Shown: positions 21,923 through 32,210, counted from the stretch's first letter. The stretch is 64,000 nt of DNA from Symbiodinium natans (GCA_905221605.1 CAJNDS010002448.1:233501-297500), one strand, 5' to 3'. Made by a program: numbers and translations. The notes: a model not told the origin generated them from the sequence alone.

Positions 21923-22099
21923 TTTAAGCCTTGGGGGCTTGGTGTTCACACACAATCAGGATTGGGAGCCTTTAGCAAGAAGGTTCTAGTCCGCGCGAAA
22001 TCCGATAGGGGGAGCTGTTAGCCAGAAAGTCATAATCCACACAGAATCAGGAGGGGGAGCCGTGAGCAAGATGGCGAAAACCCCGCAAAATCAAGAGGG

Positions 22100-22340
22100 C
22101 TATCTGGAGGGATGGTGATGAGGTGGATGAGGTGGTAGAGGCTTAGGCGGGCGTAGCTTCTTGAAGGAGTCACGGATTTCTGTACTCCCTACTTGTGTAT
22201 CCAGGATCCCAGTCTTGGCTTGCGGGCTGCCACATCTTGTGAGTGTAGACTTCAACGGCTGAACGAACCCTTCGGCGCAATTTCTCAGCAGTTGTGGCAG
22301 GAGAAATCCAACTTTCAAGAAACAGCCACCCCTATACTCC
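22100..22340 (-). CDS. candidate terminal exon with Pro/His tail
   Basis: The minus frame reads FLLPQLLRNCAEGFVQPLKS and ends in a Pro/His-rich tail (PPHPPHHHPSR) before a TAG. Upstream in the same frame the sequence turns into telomere-like Gly/Phe/Arg repeats, so only the 3' part is believed. Confidence 0.3.
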
Positions 22341-23709
22341 CCCTGAACCTTAATAAACATGTTATGTTTAATATCCTCTTGGGTTTTAGCCCTGAAACCA
22401 AAAGGCCTGGAACTCCAAAGCCCTGAAACCCCAAAGGCTACATGAACCCTAAACCCTAAACCCAAATCCTGAATCCAGACTGGACTGCTCGTTGGAACCC
22501 GAAACCCCAAACCCGAAACCACAAAACGCCCGGGACCCCGAAAGGCATCTTTCATTTTTGGACCGCACGGGGCGGATGTGAAGCAACCTCCCTGCATGCT
22601 GCTGCGATGCAGGTTGGGCGCCTGATGGGTTGAAGTTTAGGGCTCAGCGGGCTCCAGGGGTTCAGGCTTGAGTTCTTGGATAGGGTTTCGGGTTTCACGC
22701 TCAGAGTTTTTGGTGCATCCGGATGGGGCCAACCTTTTCGGGGTTTGGGTGGGGACCGCGCCACTTCATGGGGAGGTGTTTAGGGTTTACGGGCTTAAAC
22801 TGCTTGGAACATGAAAGTCTCTGACAGCGCCGATTGGGCAGAAATTGACTGCAAGATGGGACCAGTTCAACCGTGGCAATGTTATGCCAAGGTTGCCCGC
22901 AACGCCCAAGGGCCGTCCGGCGAGGAATCGCAGGTGTTCTTGCCAAAATGTAAATAAGCGAACGTCAGCGAGCAGAAACACCGGACTCAATTTATTTATG
23001 TTTTCAAGATCAAACCTCTAAATTTGCTCAAAATCATGTTTGTTTTCAACTTTCAAATTTCTGGGAAGCTTGAAGAAACAACGTTAAAATGTCCAGTCTG
23101 CGCAAATAAGAAATTTGCGAATTGTTCGTGAATCTACAATCTGGTTTCGGAGCAAGCTAGATCTCTAGCTTGTGCCAGGGGGGTATATATAGGGGGGTGT
23201 CGTGCCAGTCCTACCTTGAAAGCCATACGAAGCTCCCCGGCTAAGCCTTCAACCTGTCACGTACCAGAGTCCTCAAATGACGGAGCCTCAAACTCCCCCC
23301 CCCTCTCTAACGAAGGAGATGCCTTGTCTCCTTACTTGGATACCATGCTATACTAGAAACTCAGGTCGGAGATACCACAAGGACCCTCTACGCACCAAAG
23401 CAAAAGGACTTGGGAGTTTGGGGTTTAAACGGTTTACATGGCATTTAAGTAGCCAGCACCCACCCGCCACTCTCCAGGCATCACGCCCCCGCCGTCCTTC
23501 GCCAAAGTATGCCAAACTTCATCGAAGTCTCCTCCCCCATCACCCCTCCCCCCGACGCCTTTTTTTCTTCTGTGTACAGGGCTGTGCATGAGTGCGGCTC
23601 CTGCCATGCCCGAACGCCGCCAAGAATCGAGGACCGGTGACCCTGCACACATCTCTATGCATGAAGATCATGTACCCTCGTCTATCAGATCATGATCGGG
23701 GCCTGTATA
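22341..23709. other. gene-poor stretch including an AT-rich hairpin zone
   Basis: Degenerate telomere-like sequence at 22440-22800. An AT-rich segment at 22985-23165 contains hairpins, for example CGCAAATAAGAAATTTGCG near 23100 and CAAGCTAGA/TCTAGCTTG near 23153. A plus frame at 23277-23591 is Pro/Arg-rich and unsupported. Confidence 0.45.
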
Positions 23710-25203
23710 CTAGTGGCAGGAGGCTGAGTCTGCATGTGGCCGAAGCAGCTCCTGCACGCTGCTGCTGTCGCCACCACCGTCAGCCTGGCCCCAGGTGACC
23801 ACAAACCCATCGCCCCTGATGGCGGCAAATGCGCCTCTGGCTGCTTGGATGCGTCGCACATTTGCCAGCTGCTTCTGCACCTTGCCGCTGTCACCACCAC
23901 AATCAGCCTTGCCCCACGTGACCACGGACCCATCATCCAGGATGGCGGCAAATGCGCCCCTTGTTGCTTGGATACATTGCACGTTTTTCAGTTGCTCCTG
24001 CACCTCTGTGCTGTCGCCACCATAGCCAGGATTGCCCCACGTAACCACAGAGCCGTCGTCCAGGATTGCGGCAAATGCCAATAAATTGGCTTGGATCTGC
24101 TTTACGTTGTTCAGCTGCTTTTGAACGTTGCTGCTATCGCCACCAGCGGCAGCATCGCCCCACGTGACCACCGACCCATCAACCAGGATAGCGGCAAATG
24201 CGTCTCCACTAGCTTGGATCTGTCGCACATCTTTCAGCTGCTTTTGCACGTTGCTGCTGTCGCCACCATTGCCAATGTGGCCCCACGTAACCACAGAGCC
24301 GTCCTCCAGAATGGCAGCAAATGCTTCCTCGGTGGCTTGGATCTGTTGCACATTTTTCAGCTGTTCCCGCACCTTGCTGCTGTCGCCGCCACGGTGACGG
24401 CTGCCCCACGTGACCACAGACCCATCGCTCAGGATGGCGGCAAATGCCGCGTCACTAGCTTGGATGTGTCGTACACTTTTCAGTTGCTCCTGCACCCTGC
24501 TGCTGTCGCCACCATATTCAGGGTTGCCCCACGTAACCACAGAGCCATCGTCCAGGATTGCGGCAAATGCAAATAAAGAGGCTTGAACCTGCTTCACCTT
24601 CTTCAACTGCTTTTGAAAGATGCTGCTGTTGCCACCAGCGTCAGCGCTGCCCCAGGTGACCACACACCCATCACCCAGGATGGCGGCAAATGCCCTCAAG
24701 GAGGCTTGGATCTGTCGCACACCTTTCAGCTGCTTTTGCACCTTGCTGCTGTCGCCACCAGCGCCAGCGTAACCCCACGTGACCACCGACCCATCGACAA
24801 GGATGGCGGCAAATGCGTCTTTAGTAGCTTGGATCTGTCGCACATTTTTCAGCTGATCCTTCACCTTGCTGCTGTCGCCACCACCGTCAGCCTTGCCCCA
24901 GGTGAGCACAGAACCGTCGCCCAGGATTGCAGCAAAAGCAAGGTTGCCAAACCTGCAACAAGTGTTCCCCCAAATCTGAAGCTCGCTGATCTGCAAGATC
25001 AGGGCATCGCCCGAGACCAACCTTGCTTTTTTGAGCGAGGTGCCCCCATCTAAGACATCGCCGGATGAGTTCAAGAGCCGCCCTCTACGAACTCCGAGCG
25101 CCACATGCGCTTGCCGCTTCAAGCTTTCAACCGAAGCCTCGTCGTCTGCCTCCAAAGACACAGATCTGCCACTTATCAGGCTCACGTCCAGAACCAGCAC
25201 CAT
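23710..25203 (-). CDS. ubiquitin-like N-terminus fused to ten RCC1-like 41-residue repeats
   Basis: One uninterrupted frame of 497 residues from ATG 25203. Residues 1-71 resemble a ubiquitin-like fold: alternating hydrophobic strands, ASVESLKRQAHVALGV in the helix position, then GRLLNSSGDVLDGG. Residues 89-497 are ten tandem units of 41 residues (the last of 40), each with the core FAAILxDGSVVTWG, GGDSS and VQxQLKxVxQIQA. DGSVVTWG matches the blade motif of RCC1/HERC-type beta-propellers. Many dinoflagellate proteins of this plan are annotated as HERC-like, but this one has no HECT domain, so ubiquitin-ligase activity should not be assumed. A binding or scaffold role is the safer inference. 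Units n and n+4 are most alike (NPEYGG in unit 4, NPGYGG in unit 8; VKQVQA in unit 3, VKQIQA in unit 7), pointing to duplication of a four-unit block. No intron is seen. The plus-strand frames here are shadows. Confidence 0.93.
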   Translation of the reverse strand: MVLVLDVSLISGRSVSLEADDEASVESLKRQAHVALGVRRGRLLNSSGDVLDGGTSLKKARLVSGDALILQISELQIWGNTCCRFGNLAFAAILGDGSVLTWGKADGGGDSSKVKDQLKNVRQIQATKDAFAAILVDGSVVTWGYAGAGGDSSKVQKQLKGVRQIQASLRAFAAILGDGCVVTWGSADAGGNSSIFQKQLKKVKQVQASLFAFAAILDDGSVVTWGNPEYGGDSSRVQEQLKSVRHIQASDAAFAAILSDGSVVTWGSRHRGGDSSKVREQLKNVQQIQATEEAFAAILEDGSVVTWGHIGNGGDSSNVQKQLKDVRQIQASGDAFAAILVDGSVVTWGDAAAGGDSSNVQKQLNNVKQIQANLLAFAAILDDGSVVTWGNPGYGGDSTEVQEQLKNVQCIQATRGAFAAILDDGSVVTWGKADCGGDSGKVQKQLANVRRIQAARGAFAAIRGDGFVVTWGQADGGGDSSSVQELLRPHADSASCH

Positions 25204-26153
25204 GGCAGCTACGACAAGCTGATGCCCTAGAGACTGGCCCCCCTAAATGTTGGCAGTTCGGGGTGTGGGGCTGAGCACGGGACTCTGCTGCAGAAGCTCT
25301 GGGACTTGCAAGTGCAATCAGTAGCCGCCCTGTTGGAAAATATGCCTTCATTCTCAGCCTGCTTGTAAGCCCCAGAGGCTCCCCAAGCAAGGTGAAGACA
25401 TGCCCACAATCCCCTACTCTCCATAAACAGTTTAGAGGGCTCAGCTGCTAGGTTTCCTTCCCTTCTACACAGATTCCTCCTGCTAGGGGCCCTGAAGCCT
25501 AAACCCTGATTAAACCTAATTTCCCTAAACCCCGAAACCCCCAAACTTCAAAACTCTGTTGCAACCAGGCCCCTGCAGATCGCCGGGCACTTGCCAAGCT
25601 CACCCCAAAACCCTCAACCCTATAAACCCTACACCCTTTGCTTGCAACTGGGCTTGGGGGCGAGCATCTCAAACCCTCAGCCCTAAAACCTCAACCCCCC
25701 AAACTGGCCCAAACTGGCCCAGGGGAAGGCTCGGGGCCCCGGCAGCGGCAGTGCGGTCAGCGGCATGGAAGCCATTTCGGGTTTGGTGGCTTTTCTACCT
25801 GTTTTGCTTCCAGGCGACAGGCAAGAGGTGGCTGCAACCCGGGCAAAACCCTACGAAACGAAGCCGCGCAATCATTGAACCACCAAGCCCCATGCTCCAA
25901 GCTCCAAAGCCCTCTAAGCATTCTCACCCTGAACGTCTCAATGTCCTCAATATATAGGGTTTTATGAAAACAGGGGACCCCTTATTGCGACCCAAGTACT
26001 TGGATTCCCTTACAATGAGTACCCCAATAAGGTACCCCAAATTTCGGAAACCCCCATATTCACCCTTAATAACTTAGCGTCTCACCTAAGACGCTTCGAG
26101 TCGAGAGAGTGCAGAACTCCCCCAAACTGCAGTGTAGGGACCAAAGTTGGGGT
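25204..26153. other. upstream flank and gene-poor stretch
   Basis: The presumed 5' flank of the RCC1-like gene. No clear spliced-leader acceptor was identified. Degenerate CCCTAAA-like sequence lies at 25500-25700. A segment at about 25965-26065 (GGGGACCCC, TTGGATTCCC, AATTTCGGAAAC) resembles 44672-44745 and 58148-58205 and may be a further dispersed repeat. Confidence 0.4.
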
Positions 26154-26255
26154 TTGGGATGTTCCCCCTTATACTTAACAGTCCTGAATAGGGATGAATA
26201 TCGGGGGTACTCGAATCCCTCTTAAGGACTGTTTCTAGAAGGGGGAACATCCCAA
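26154..26255. mobile_element. family A MITE
   Basis: Terminal inverted repeats TTGGGATGTTCCCCC and GGGGGAACATCCCAA, with inner arms ACAGTCC and GGACTGT. About 102 bp, non-coding, one of the best-preserved copies. Confidence 0.8.
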
Positions 26256-26755
26256 GTTGTGGTTGAGTGCGTGTATGGCTGCGGCACTCGGGGACGCCAG
26301 CGGCTCGACTAACTACCGGCAGCAGCGATTCGACAAAGCACGGTGTGCTCCAAACCCTAGCGGTCCTGTAGGTCAAGGGTCCTGTAGTGCAGCTTCTACC
26401 CCTTGCAACTGCCCTAAGCTGAAACCCGGAACCCTATAAACCCGGAAAAGGAAACCTCGACCCTCTGGCACACTGACCGCGATGCCAAGCCTCCGAATGT
26501 CTGCTACAGGGAGCTACAAAAAAGCCATGGCATAGCGCCCCAAAAATTACTCTAAACTTGGGTGGAAAGAGGTGCCCTCAAATTGGCATCTCCGGGGGGG
26601 TTTAGAGTCTAGTGAGGTGCTTCTAACCTCAGTCTTAGCCTGCTTCCACAAACGCCTGATCCTACACAGTCTCGGGAAGGGAGTCAGGAATGCATTTCCT
26701 TGCGTCGCGCAACTCGGACTTCCGAGTGGTTGCAGCCAGCTGTAAATTCAGAGGC

Positions 26756-26962
26756 TCAGCGGCACTTGCCGATGTAGGCATAGTAGCACCCGCGATCCTG
26801 ATTACATCCGGAGGTGTACGAGAATGTAAAGTACTGCGTCTTCCTTCCCACGGAGCAGCTGCAGCAGATGTAATTCCCGGTGGCGACCTCTTCTTCCATA
26901 TTCTGGCTCCCTTCTCCGAGAGCTTCGGTCAACTCGCCATCCAAGTGTTCTCGAGCACCCTC
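26756..26962 (-). CDS. Cys-rich terminal exon, copy 1
   Basis: A frame of 68 codons follows a splice-acceptor-like GAACAG at 26963 and ends at a stop at 26756. It contains GELTEALGEGSQNMEEEVA, then YICCSCSVGRK and GCNQDRGCYYAYIGKCR. The C-terminal ~40 residues hold six Cys in the order CCxC, C, C, C. There is no ATG at the start, so it is a last exon or a pseudogene piece. Within the stop-terminated 189 nt from 26756, only three bases differ from copies 2 and 3, fewer than in the flanks, which hints at constraint. A small Cys-rich secreted or metal-binding peptide is possible but unproven. Confidence 0.4.
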   Translation of the reverse strand, partial: EGAREHLDGELTEALGEGSQNMEEEVATGNYICCSCSVGRKTQYFTFSYTSGCNQDRGCYYAYIGKCR

Positions 26963-27573
26963 CTGTTCTCAAAACCCTTAGGTTTGGGTTTTTAGGGGTC
27001 TGGGACTGGGAGCTTATGACTGTTGCGGCAATTCTACATCCCTTTATCAAGGTTCCTTCTTTAGGAACCGGGCTCTTGAGAGGAAGGTCAGGTACAGCTG
27101 CTCAAGGGCTGATTCTCACATCGGATTTCGGCGATATTGGGGCGGGGTTTTGAGGTGGAAAAACATATTACGGAGCCCAGGCCCTAGCTATGGCATGAAG
27201 CTATCATTATACAGTGATTCTACTTTATATGGTACTGCTCACAGGTACTTGTCACAGGTTCAGACGCCCCCGGCCACCGCAGAGACCCCCCCACAGGTGT
27301 GCAGCCCCCAGAACCCAAGAGGAGAGCGAGAGCAGATGAGGTGGGACTGGAAGGGTGCTAGCCCCCTAAATAGCCAGTGCTTTCGGTAGCAGCCTGTGAA
27401 GGCTGCGCAAGGGAATGCGAAATCAAACGGCAATGAACTTGCTTGGTGTTGGGTGTATCCGCCACCCCCTCAAACCCTTTGGGGGTGTTGGGGCAGCCCT
27501 AACATCCGCAAACCCTATACACCCATCACCCTAAACCCCATGAACGCCTGAACCCCCTTGTAAGCCCTACACC

Positions 27574-27647
27574 TTGGGACGTTTTAACTCGGGGATACGA
27601 TAATCCCTGCAGCAAGGACTGCTAGTATAACGGGGGTAACATCCCAA
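27574..27647. mobile_element. family A element, degenerate (in copy 1)
   Basis: Keeps CTTGGGACGTT at the left and AAGGACTGCTAGTATAA plus GTAACATCCCAA at the right. The left arm is shortened relative to the equivalents at 29495-29588 and 31467-31560. Confidence 0.6.
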
Positions 27648-27700
27648 CCTACACCCATACAAGCCCTGAGCCCATGAACCTAAACTCAAAGCTCGAGCCC

Positions 27701-27742
27701 GGCTTGGTTTAGGGGTTAGGGTTTAGGGTTTAGGGCTTGGTT
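27701..27742 (+). repeat. telomeric tract flanked by a 9-bp direct duplication
   Basis: GGCTTGGTT occurs at 27701-27709 and again at 27734-27742, with 24 bp of TTAGGG/TTTAGGG sequence between. Copies 2 and 3 of the tandem unit have the uninterrupted site GGCTCGGTTCTCC (29727-29739 and 31699-31711). Confidence 0.85.
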
Positions 27743-27814
27743 CTCCTGGGCTGCAGCAAGCTCCTCATGCCTGGGCCACTCTTGCAAGCGGATGTTTGTG
27801 GGGTTTTTGGGGGG

Positions 27815-27881
27815 GGCAGGGGGGTCCTCTAATCCCTATTAAACCCTGTTAAGGACTGTCAGTATAAGGGAGAACATCCCA
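27815..27881. mobile_element. family A element, left-truncated (in copy 1)
   Basis: The right half (AAGGACTGTCAGTATAAGG, GAACATCCCA) is recognisable and the left half is decayed. Equivalent to 29801-29890 and 31771-31862. Confidence 0.55.
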
Positions 27882-28259
27882 GGGTATAGAAACCGTGTGG
27901 GAACCGAAAACCCCGACAAAAAACTTAAAATCACCGATCTCGCTCTGTGTATGCACATCTGTACGTGTCTTGTATGCCTCTACGTATATGTATATAACGT
28001 TTATGTATGTATATATATATAACATATCATAATAGAACATGTAATACTGTGTATGCACTCATATGTGTTCATGTATTTGTGGCACTATACCTGACCAGAT
28101 GCTTCTGCGTGTCCTGCAGGCCCCGGATTGCCGCAGCCCCTGTTGTGAGGCACACACAAATGGCCGGCCGAAGCAGGCGACACATGAGCCTTCTGGCTTT
28201 GGATATGGCACACTACGTCACTGCGTCGAAAAAAGCTCGGGCCTAGCGCGGCGGTCAGC

Positions 28260-28376
28260 ATGTCCAACGTGGATTTGTTTTTGGCGGTTGCGGAAGCGGG
28301 TTCTACGTATCTACGGGTCCTGTTGGTCAAGGGTCCTGCAGTGCAGCTTCTACCCCTTGCAACTGCCCTAAGCTGA
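28260..28376 (+). CDS. small frame across the copy 1/copy 2 junction
   Basis: ATG 28260 opens 38 codons (MSNVDLFLAVAEAGSTYLRV, then LLVKGPAVQLL) that bridge the duplication boundary. The same frame recurs at 30277-30393. It may be chance. It is listed because its composition is protein-like and the junction keeps it intact twice. Confidence 0.2.
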   Translation: MSNVDLFLAVAEAGSTYLRVLLVKGPAVQLLPLATALS

Positions 28377-28684
28377 AACCCTGAACCCTACACCCGGAAA
28401 AGGAAACCTCGACCCTCTGGCGCGCTGACCGCGATGCCAGGCCTCCGAATTTCTGCTACAGGGAGCTACAGAAAGGCCATGGCATAGCACCCCTGAAATT
28501 ACTCTAAAGGTCATGGATAATTGCCCAAGAGGGTTGAGAGTCTAGTGAGGTGCTTCTAACCTCAGTCTAAACCTCCTTCCGCAAACGCCTGATCCTACAC
28601 AGTCTCGGGAGTCAGGAATGCATTTCCTTTGCGTCGCGCAACTCAGACTTCTAAGTGGTTGCAGCCAGCTGCAAATTTAGAGGC

Positions 28685-28891
28685 TCAGCGGCACTTGCCG
28701 ATGTAGGCATAGTAGCACCCGCGATCCTGATTACATCCGGAGCTGTACGAGAATGTAAAGTACTGTGTCTTCCTTCCCACGGCGCAGCTGCAGCAGATGT
28801 AATTCCCGGTGGCGACCTCTTCTTCCATATTCTGGCTCCCTTCTCCGAGAGCTTCGGTCAACTCGCCATCCAAGTGTTCTCGAGCGCCCTC
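28685..28891 (-). CDS. Cys-rich terminal exon, copy 2
   Basis: Same frame as 26756-26962 with Ser-to-Ala and Thr-to-Ser changes (CCSCAVGRK, SYSSGCNQDRGC). The splice-acceptor-like GAACAG is kept. Confidence 0.4.
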   Translation of the reverse strand, partial: EGAREHLDGELTEALGEGSQNMEEEVATGNYICCSCAVGRKTQYFTFSYSSGCNQDRGCYYAYIGKCR

Positions 28892-29494
28892 CTGTTCTCA
28901 AAACCCTTAGGTTTGGGTTTTTAGGGGTCTGGGATGGTCTGGGACTGGGAGCTTATGACTGTTGCGGCAATTCGACATCCCTTTTATCAAGGTTCCTTCT
29001 TTAGGAACCGGGCTCTTGAGAGGAAGGTCAGGTACAGCTGCTCAAGGGCAGATTCTAACATCGGATTTCGGCCATATTGAGGCCTAACCAACCAGACTGG
29101 GGTTTCCAGGTGGAAAAACATATTACGGAGCCCTAGCTATGGCATGAAGCTATCATTATACAGTGATTCACGCCCCCCAGCCGCACTACAGAGACCCCCC
29201 ACATGTGTGTGCAGCCCCCAGAACCCAAGAGGAGAGCGAGAGCAGAGGAGGTGGGACTGGAAGGGTGCTAGCCCCCTAAAGAAGCCAGTGCTTTCGGTAG
29301 TAGCCTGTGAAGGCTGCACAAGGAAATGCGAAATCAAACGGCAATGAACTTGCTTGGTGTCGGGTGTATCCGCCACCCCCTCAAACCCTTGGGGGTCTTG
29401 GGGCAGCCCTAACACCTAAACCACACATCCGCAAACCATATACACCCATCAGCCTAAACCCTATGAACGTCTGAACCCCTATAAGCCCTGCACC

Positions 29495-29588
29495 TTGGGA
29501 TGTTCCCCCAGTCCTTAATAAGGATGAATGTAATCGGGGATGCTATATTCCCGATTAAGGACTGTTAGTATAAGGGGGAACATCCCAA
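29495..29588. mobile_element. family A MITE (in copy 2)
   Basis: TTGGGATGTTCCCCC at the left, GGGGGAACATCCCAA at the right, with inner AGTCCTTAATAAGG and CCGATTAAGGACTG arms. Confidence 0.8.
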
Positions 29589-29598
29589 CCTGCACACC

Positions 29599-29712
29599 CA
29601 AACCTTGAACCCTAAACCCTAAACCCTAAACCCTAAAACCTAAACCCTAAACCCTAAACCCTAAACCCTAACTAGCACTAACCCCTAAACCCTAAACCCT
29701 AAACCCTAAACT
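29599..29712 (-). repeat. CCCTAAA array (in copy 2)
   Basis: Two blocks of heptamers separated by CTAGCACTAAC. Copy 3 (31571-31684) has one more unit in the left block and one fewer in the right, though the flanks are nearly identical. Confidence 0.95.
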
Positions 29713-29800
29713 CGACGCCGGAGCCCGGCTCGGTTCTCCTGGGCTGCAGAAAGCTCCTCATGCCTGGGCCGCTCTTTTGCAAGCGGATCTTTGTGGCATC

Positions 29801-29890
29801 TTTGGGGGATAGATGTCCTTAATAGGGATCGTAATCGGGGGTACTATAATCCCTATTTAAGGACTGTTAGTAGAAGCGAGAACATCCCAA
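29801..29890. mobile_element. family A MITE, variant left end (in copy 2)
   Basis: TCCTTAATAGGGAT and ATCCCTATTTAAGGA arms are intact. The outer left end (GGGGGATAGATG) has diverged and the right end reads GAGAACATCCCAA. Confidence 0.7.
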
Positions 29891-30701
29891 GGTATAGAAA
29901 CCGCGTGAAAACCCGGACAATAACTGAAAATCACCTCTCTCGCTCTGTGTATGCGTGTTACAATCAATATATATATATATATATATACAAATATATATAG
30001 AAGGGTATATATAGTGGGTGTATATATATATATATAACAGAACACAAAAAGAATGCTGTATACAATCTTATGTATATACACATGTACTTATGTATTTGTG
30101 CACAAACTGACCCAGATGCTTCTGCGTGTCCTGTAGGCCCCGGATTGCCGCAGCCCCTGTTGTGAGGCACACACAAATGGCCGCCCAAAGCAGGCGACAC
30201 ATGAGCCTTCTGGCTTTGGATATGGCACACTACGTCACTGCGTCGAAAAAAGCTCGGGCCTAGCGCGGCGGTCAGCATGTCCAACGTGGATTTGTTTTTG
30301 GCGGTTGCGGAAGCGGGTTCTACGTATCTACGGGTCCTGTTGGTCAAGGGTCCTGCAGTGCAGCTTCTACCCCTTGCAACTGCCCTAAGCTGAAACCCTG
30401 AACCCTACACCCGGAAAAGGAAACCTCGACCCTCTGGCGCGCTGACCGCGATGCCAGGCCTCCGAATTTCTGCTACAGGGAGCTGCAGAAAGGCCATGGC
30501 ATAGCACCCCTGAAATTACTCTAAAGGTCATGGATAATTGCCCAAGAGGGTTGAGAGTCTAGTGAGGTGCTTCTAACCTCAGTCTAAACCTCCTTCCGCA
30601 AACGCCTGATCCTACACAGTCTCGGGAGTCAGGAATGCATTTCCTTTGCGTCGCGCAACTCAGACTTCTAAGTGGTTGCAGCCAGCTGCAAATTTAGAGG
30701 C

Positions 30702-30908
30702 TCAGCGGCACTTGCCGATGTAGGCATAGTAGCACCCGCGATCCTGATTACATCCGGAGCTGTACGAGAATGTAAAGTACTGTGTCTTCCTTCCCACGGC
30801 GCAGCTGCAGCAGATGTAATTCCCGGTGGCGACCTCTTCTTCCATATTCTGGCTCCCTTCTCCGAGAGCTTCGGTCAACTCGCCATCCAAGTGTTCTCGA
30901 GCGCCCTC
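30702..30908 (-). CDS. Cys-rich terminal exon, copy 3
   Basis: Identical in protein sequence to copy 2 over the visible frame. Confidence 0.4.
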   Translation of the reverse strand, partial: EGAREHLDGELTEALGEGSQNMEEEVATGNYICCSCAVGRKTQYFTFSYSSGCNQDRGCYYAYIGKCR

Positions 30909-31466
30909 CTGTTCTCAAAACCCTTAGGTTTGGGTTTTTAGGGGTCTGGGATGGTCTGGGACTGGGAGCTTATGACTGTTGCGGCAATTCGACATCCCTT
31001 TTATCAAGGTTCCTTCTTTAGGAACCGGGCTCTTGAGAGGAAGGTCAGGTACAGCTGCTCAAGGGCAGATTCTAACATCGGATTTCGGCCATATTGAGGC
31101 CTAACCAACCAGACTGGGGTTTCCAGGTGGAAAAACATATTACGGAGCCCTAGCTATGGCATGAAGCTATCATTATACATGTGCAGCCCCCAGAACCCAA
31201 GAGGAGAGCGAGAGCAGAGGAGGTGGGACTGGAAGGGTGCTAGCCCCCTAAAGAAGCCAGTGCTTTCGGTAGTAGCCTGTGAAGGCTGCACAAGGAAATG
31301 CGAAATCAAACGGCAATGAACTTGCTTGGTGTCGGGTGTATCCGCCACCCCCTCAAACCCTTGGGGGTCTTGGGGCAGCCCTAACACCTAAACCACACAT
31401 CCGCAAACCATATACACCCATCAGCCTAAACCCTATGAACGTCTGAACCCCTATAAGCCCTGCACC

Positions 31467-31560
31467 TTGGGATGTTCCCCCAGTCCTTAATAAGGATGAA
31501 TGTAATCGGGGATGCTATATTCCCGATTAAGGACTGTTAGTATAAGGGGGAACATCCCAA
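31467..31560. mobile_element. family A MITE (in copy 3)
   Basis: Duplicate of 29495-29588, with the same ends and arms. Confidence 0.8.
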
Positions 31561-31570
31561 CCTGCACACC

Positions 31571-31684
31571 CAAACCTTGAACCCTAAACCCTAAACCCTA
31601 AACCCTAAACCCTAAAACCTAAACCCTAAACCCTAAACCCTAAACCATAACTAGCACTAACCCCTAAACCCTAAACCCTAAACT
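31571..31684 (-). repeat. CCCTAAA array (in copy 3)
   Basis: Duplicate of 29599-29712 with unit-number drift and a CCATAA variant. Confidence 0.95.
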
Positions 31685-31770
31685 CGACGCCGGAGCCCGG
31701 CTCGGTTCTCCTGGGCTGCAGAAAGCTCCTCATGCCTGGGCCGCTCTTTTGCAAGCGGATCTTTGTGGCA

Positions 31771-31862
31771 TCTTTGGGGGATAGATGTCCTTAATAGGGA
31801 TCGTAATCGGGGGTACTATAATCCCTATTTAAGGACTGTTAGTAGAAGCGAGAACATCCCAA
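31771..31862. mobile_element. family A MITE, variant left end (in copy 3)
   Basis: Duplicate of 29801-29890. Confidence 0.7.
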
Positions 31863-32210
31863 GGTATAGAAACCGCGTGAAAACCCGGACAATAACTGAA
31901 AATCACCTCTCTCGCTCTGTGTATGCGTGTTACAATCAATATATATATATATATATATACAAATATATATAGAAGGGTATATATAGTGGGTGTATATATA
32001 TATATATATAACAGAACACAAAAAGAATGCTGTATACAATCTTATGTATATACACTTGTACTTATGTATTTGTGCACAAACTGACCCAGATGCTTCTGCG
32101 TGTCCTGTAGGCCCCGGATTGCCGCAGCCCCTGTTGTGAGGCACACACAAATGGCCGCCCAAAGCAGGCGACACATGAGCCTTCTGGCTTTGGATATGGC
32201 ACACTACGTC

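Larger units (their letters stand above)
26362..28315 (+). repeat. tandem ~2 kb unit, copy 1 (diverged)
   Basis: First of three head-to-tail copies, starting at GGTCCTGTAGGTCAAGGG. It differs from copies 2 and 3 by many substitutions and indels. It lacks their telomeric array near the second palindrome and carries a telomeric tract at a different site (27710-27733). Confidence 0.9.
28316..30332 (+). repeat. tandem ~2 kb unit, copy 2
   Basis: 2017 bp and nearly identical to copy 3, so the second duplication is recent. It contains the Cys-rich exon, two family A elements, a telomeric array and a TA microsatellite (about 29964-29990). Confidence 0.93.
30333..32210 (+). repeat. tandem ~2 kb unit, copy 3 (3' end lost)
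   Basis: Matches copy 2 closely until about 32210, then diverges. A ~45-bp deletion near 31178 removes a C-rich stretch present at about 29165-29210 in copy 2. Confidence 0.92.

Noticed and set aside
23734-25053. Several plus-strand frames of 90-160 codons
   Set aside because: Antisense shadows of the repeated RCC1-like gene; they show the same 123-bp periodicity.
26690-26995. 101-codon plus frame repeated in all three tandem copies
   Set aside because: Lies opposite the Cys-rich exon, has no splice or start support, and is conserved only as a consequence of the duplication.
29599-29712. Regular repeat arrays as CRISPR
   Set aside because: Contiguous 7-bp telomeric units without unique spacers.
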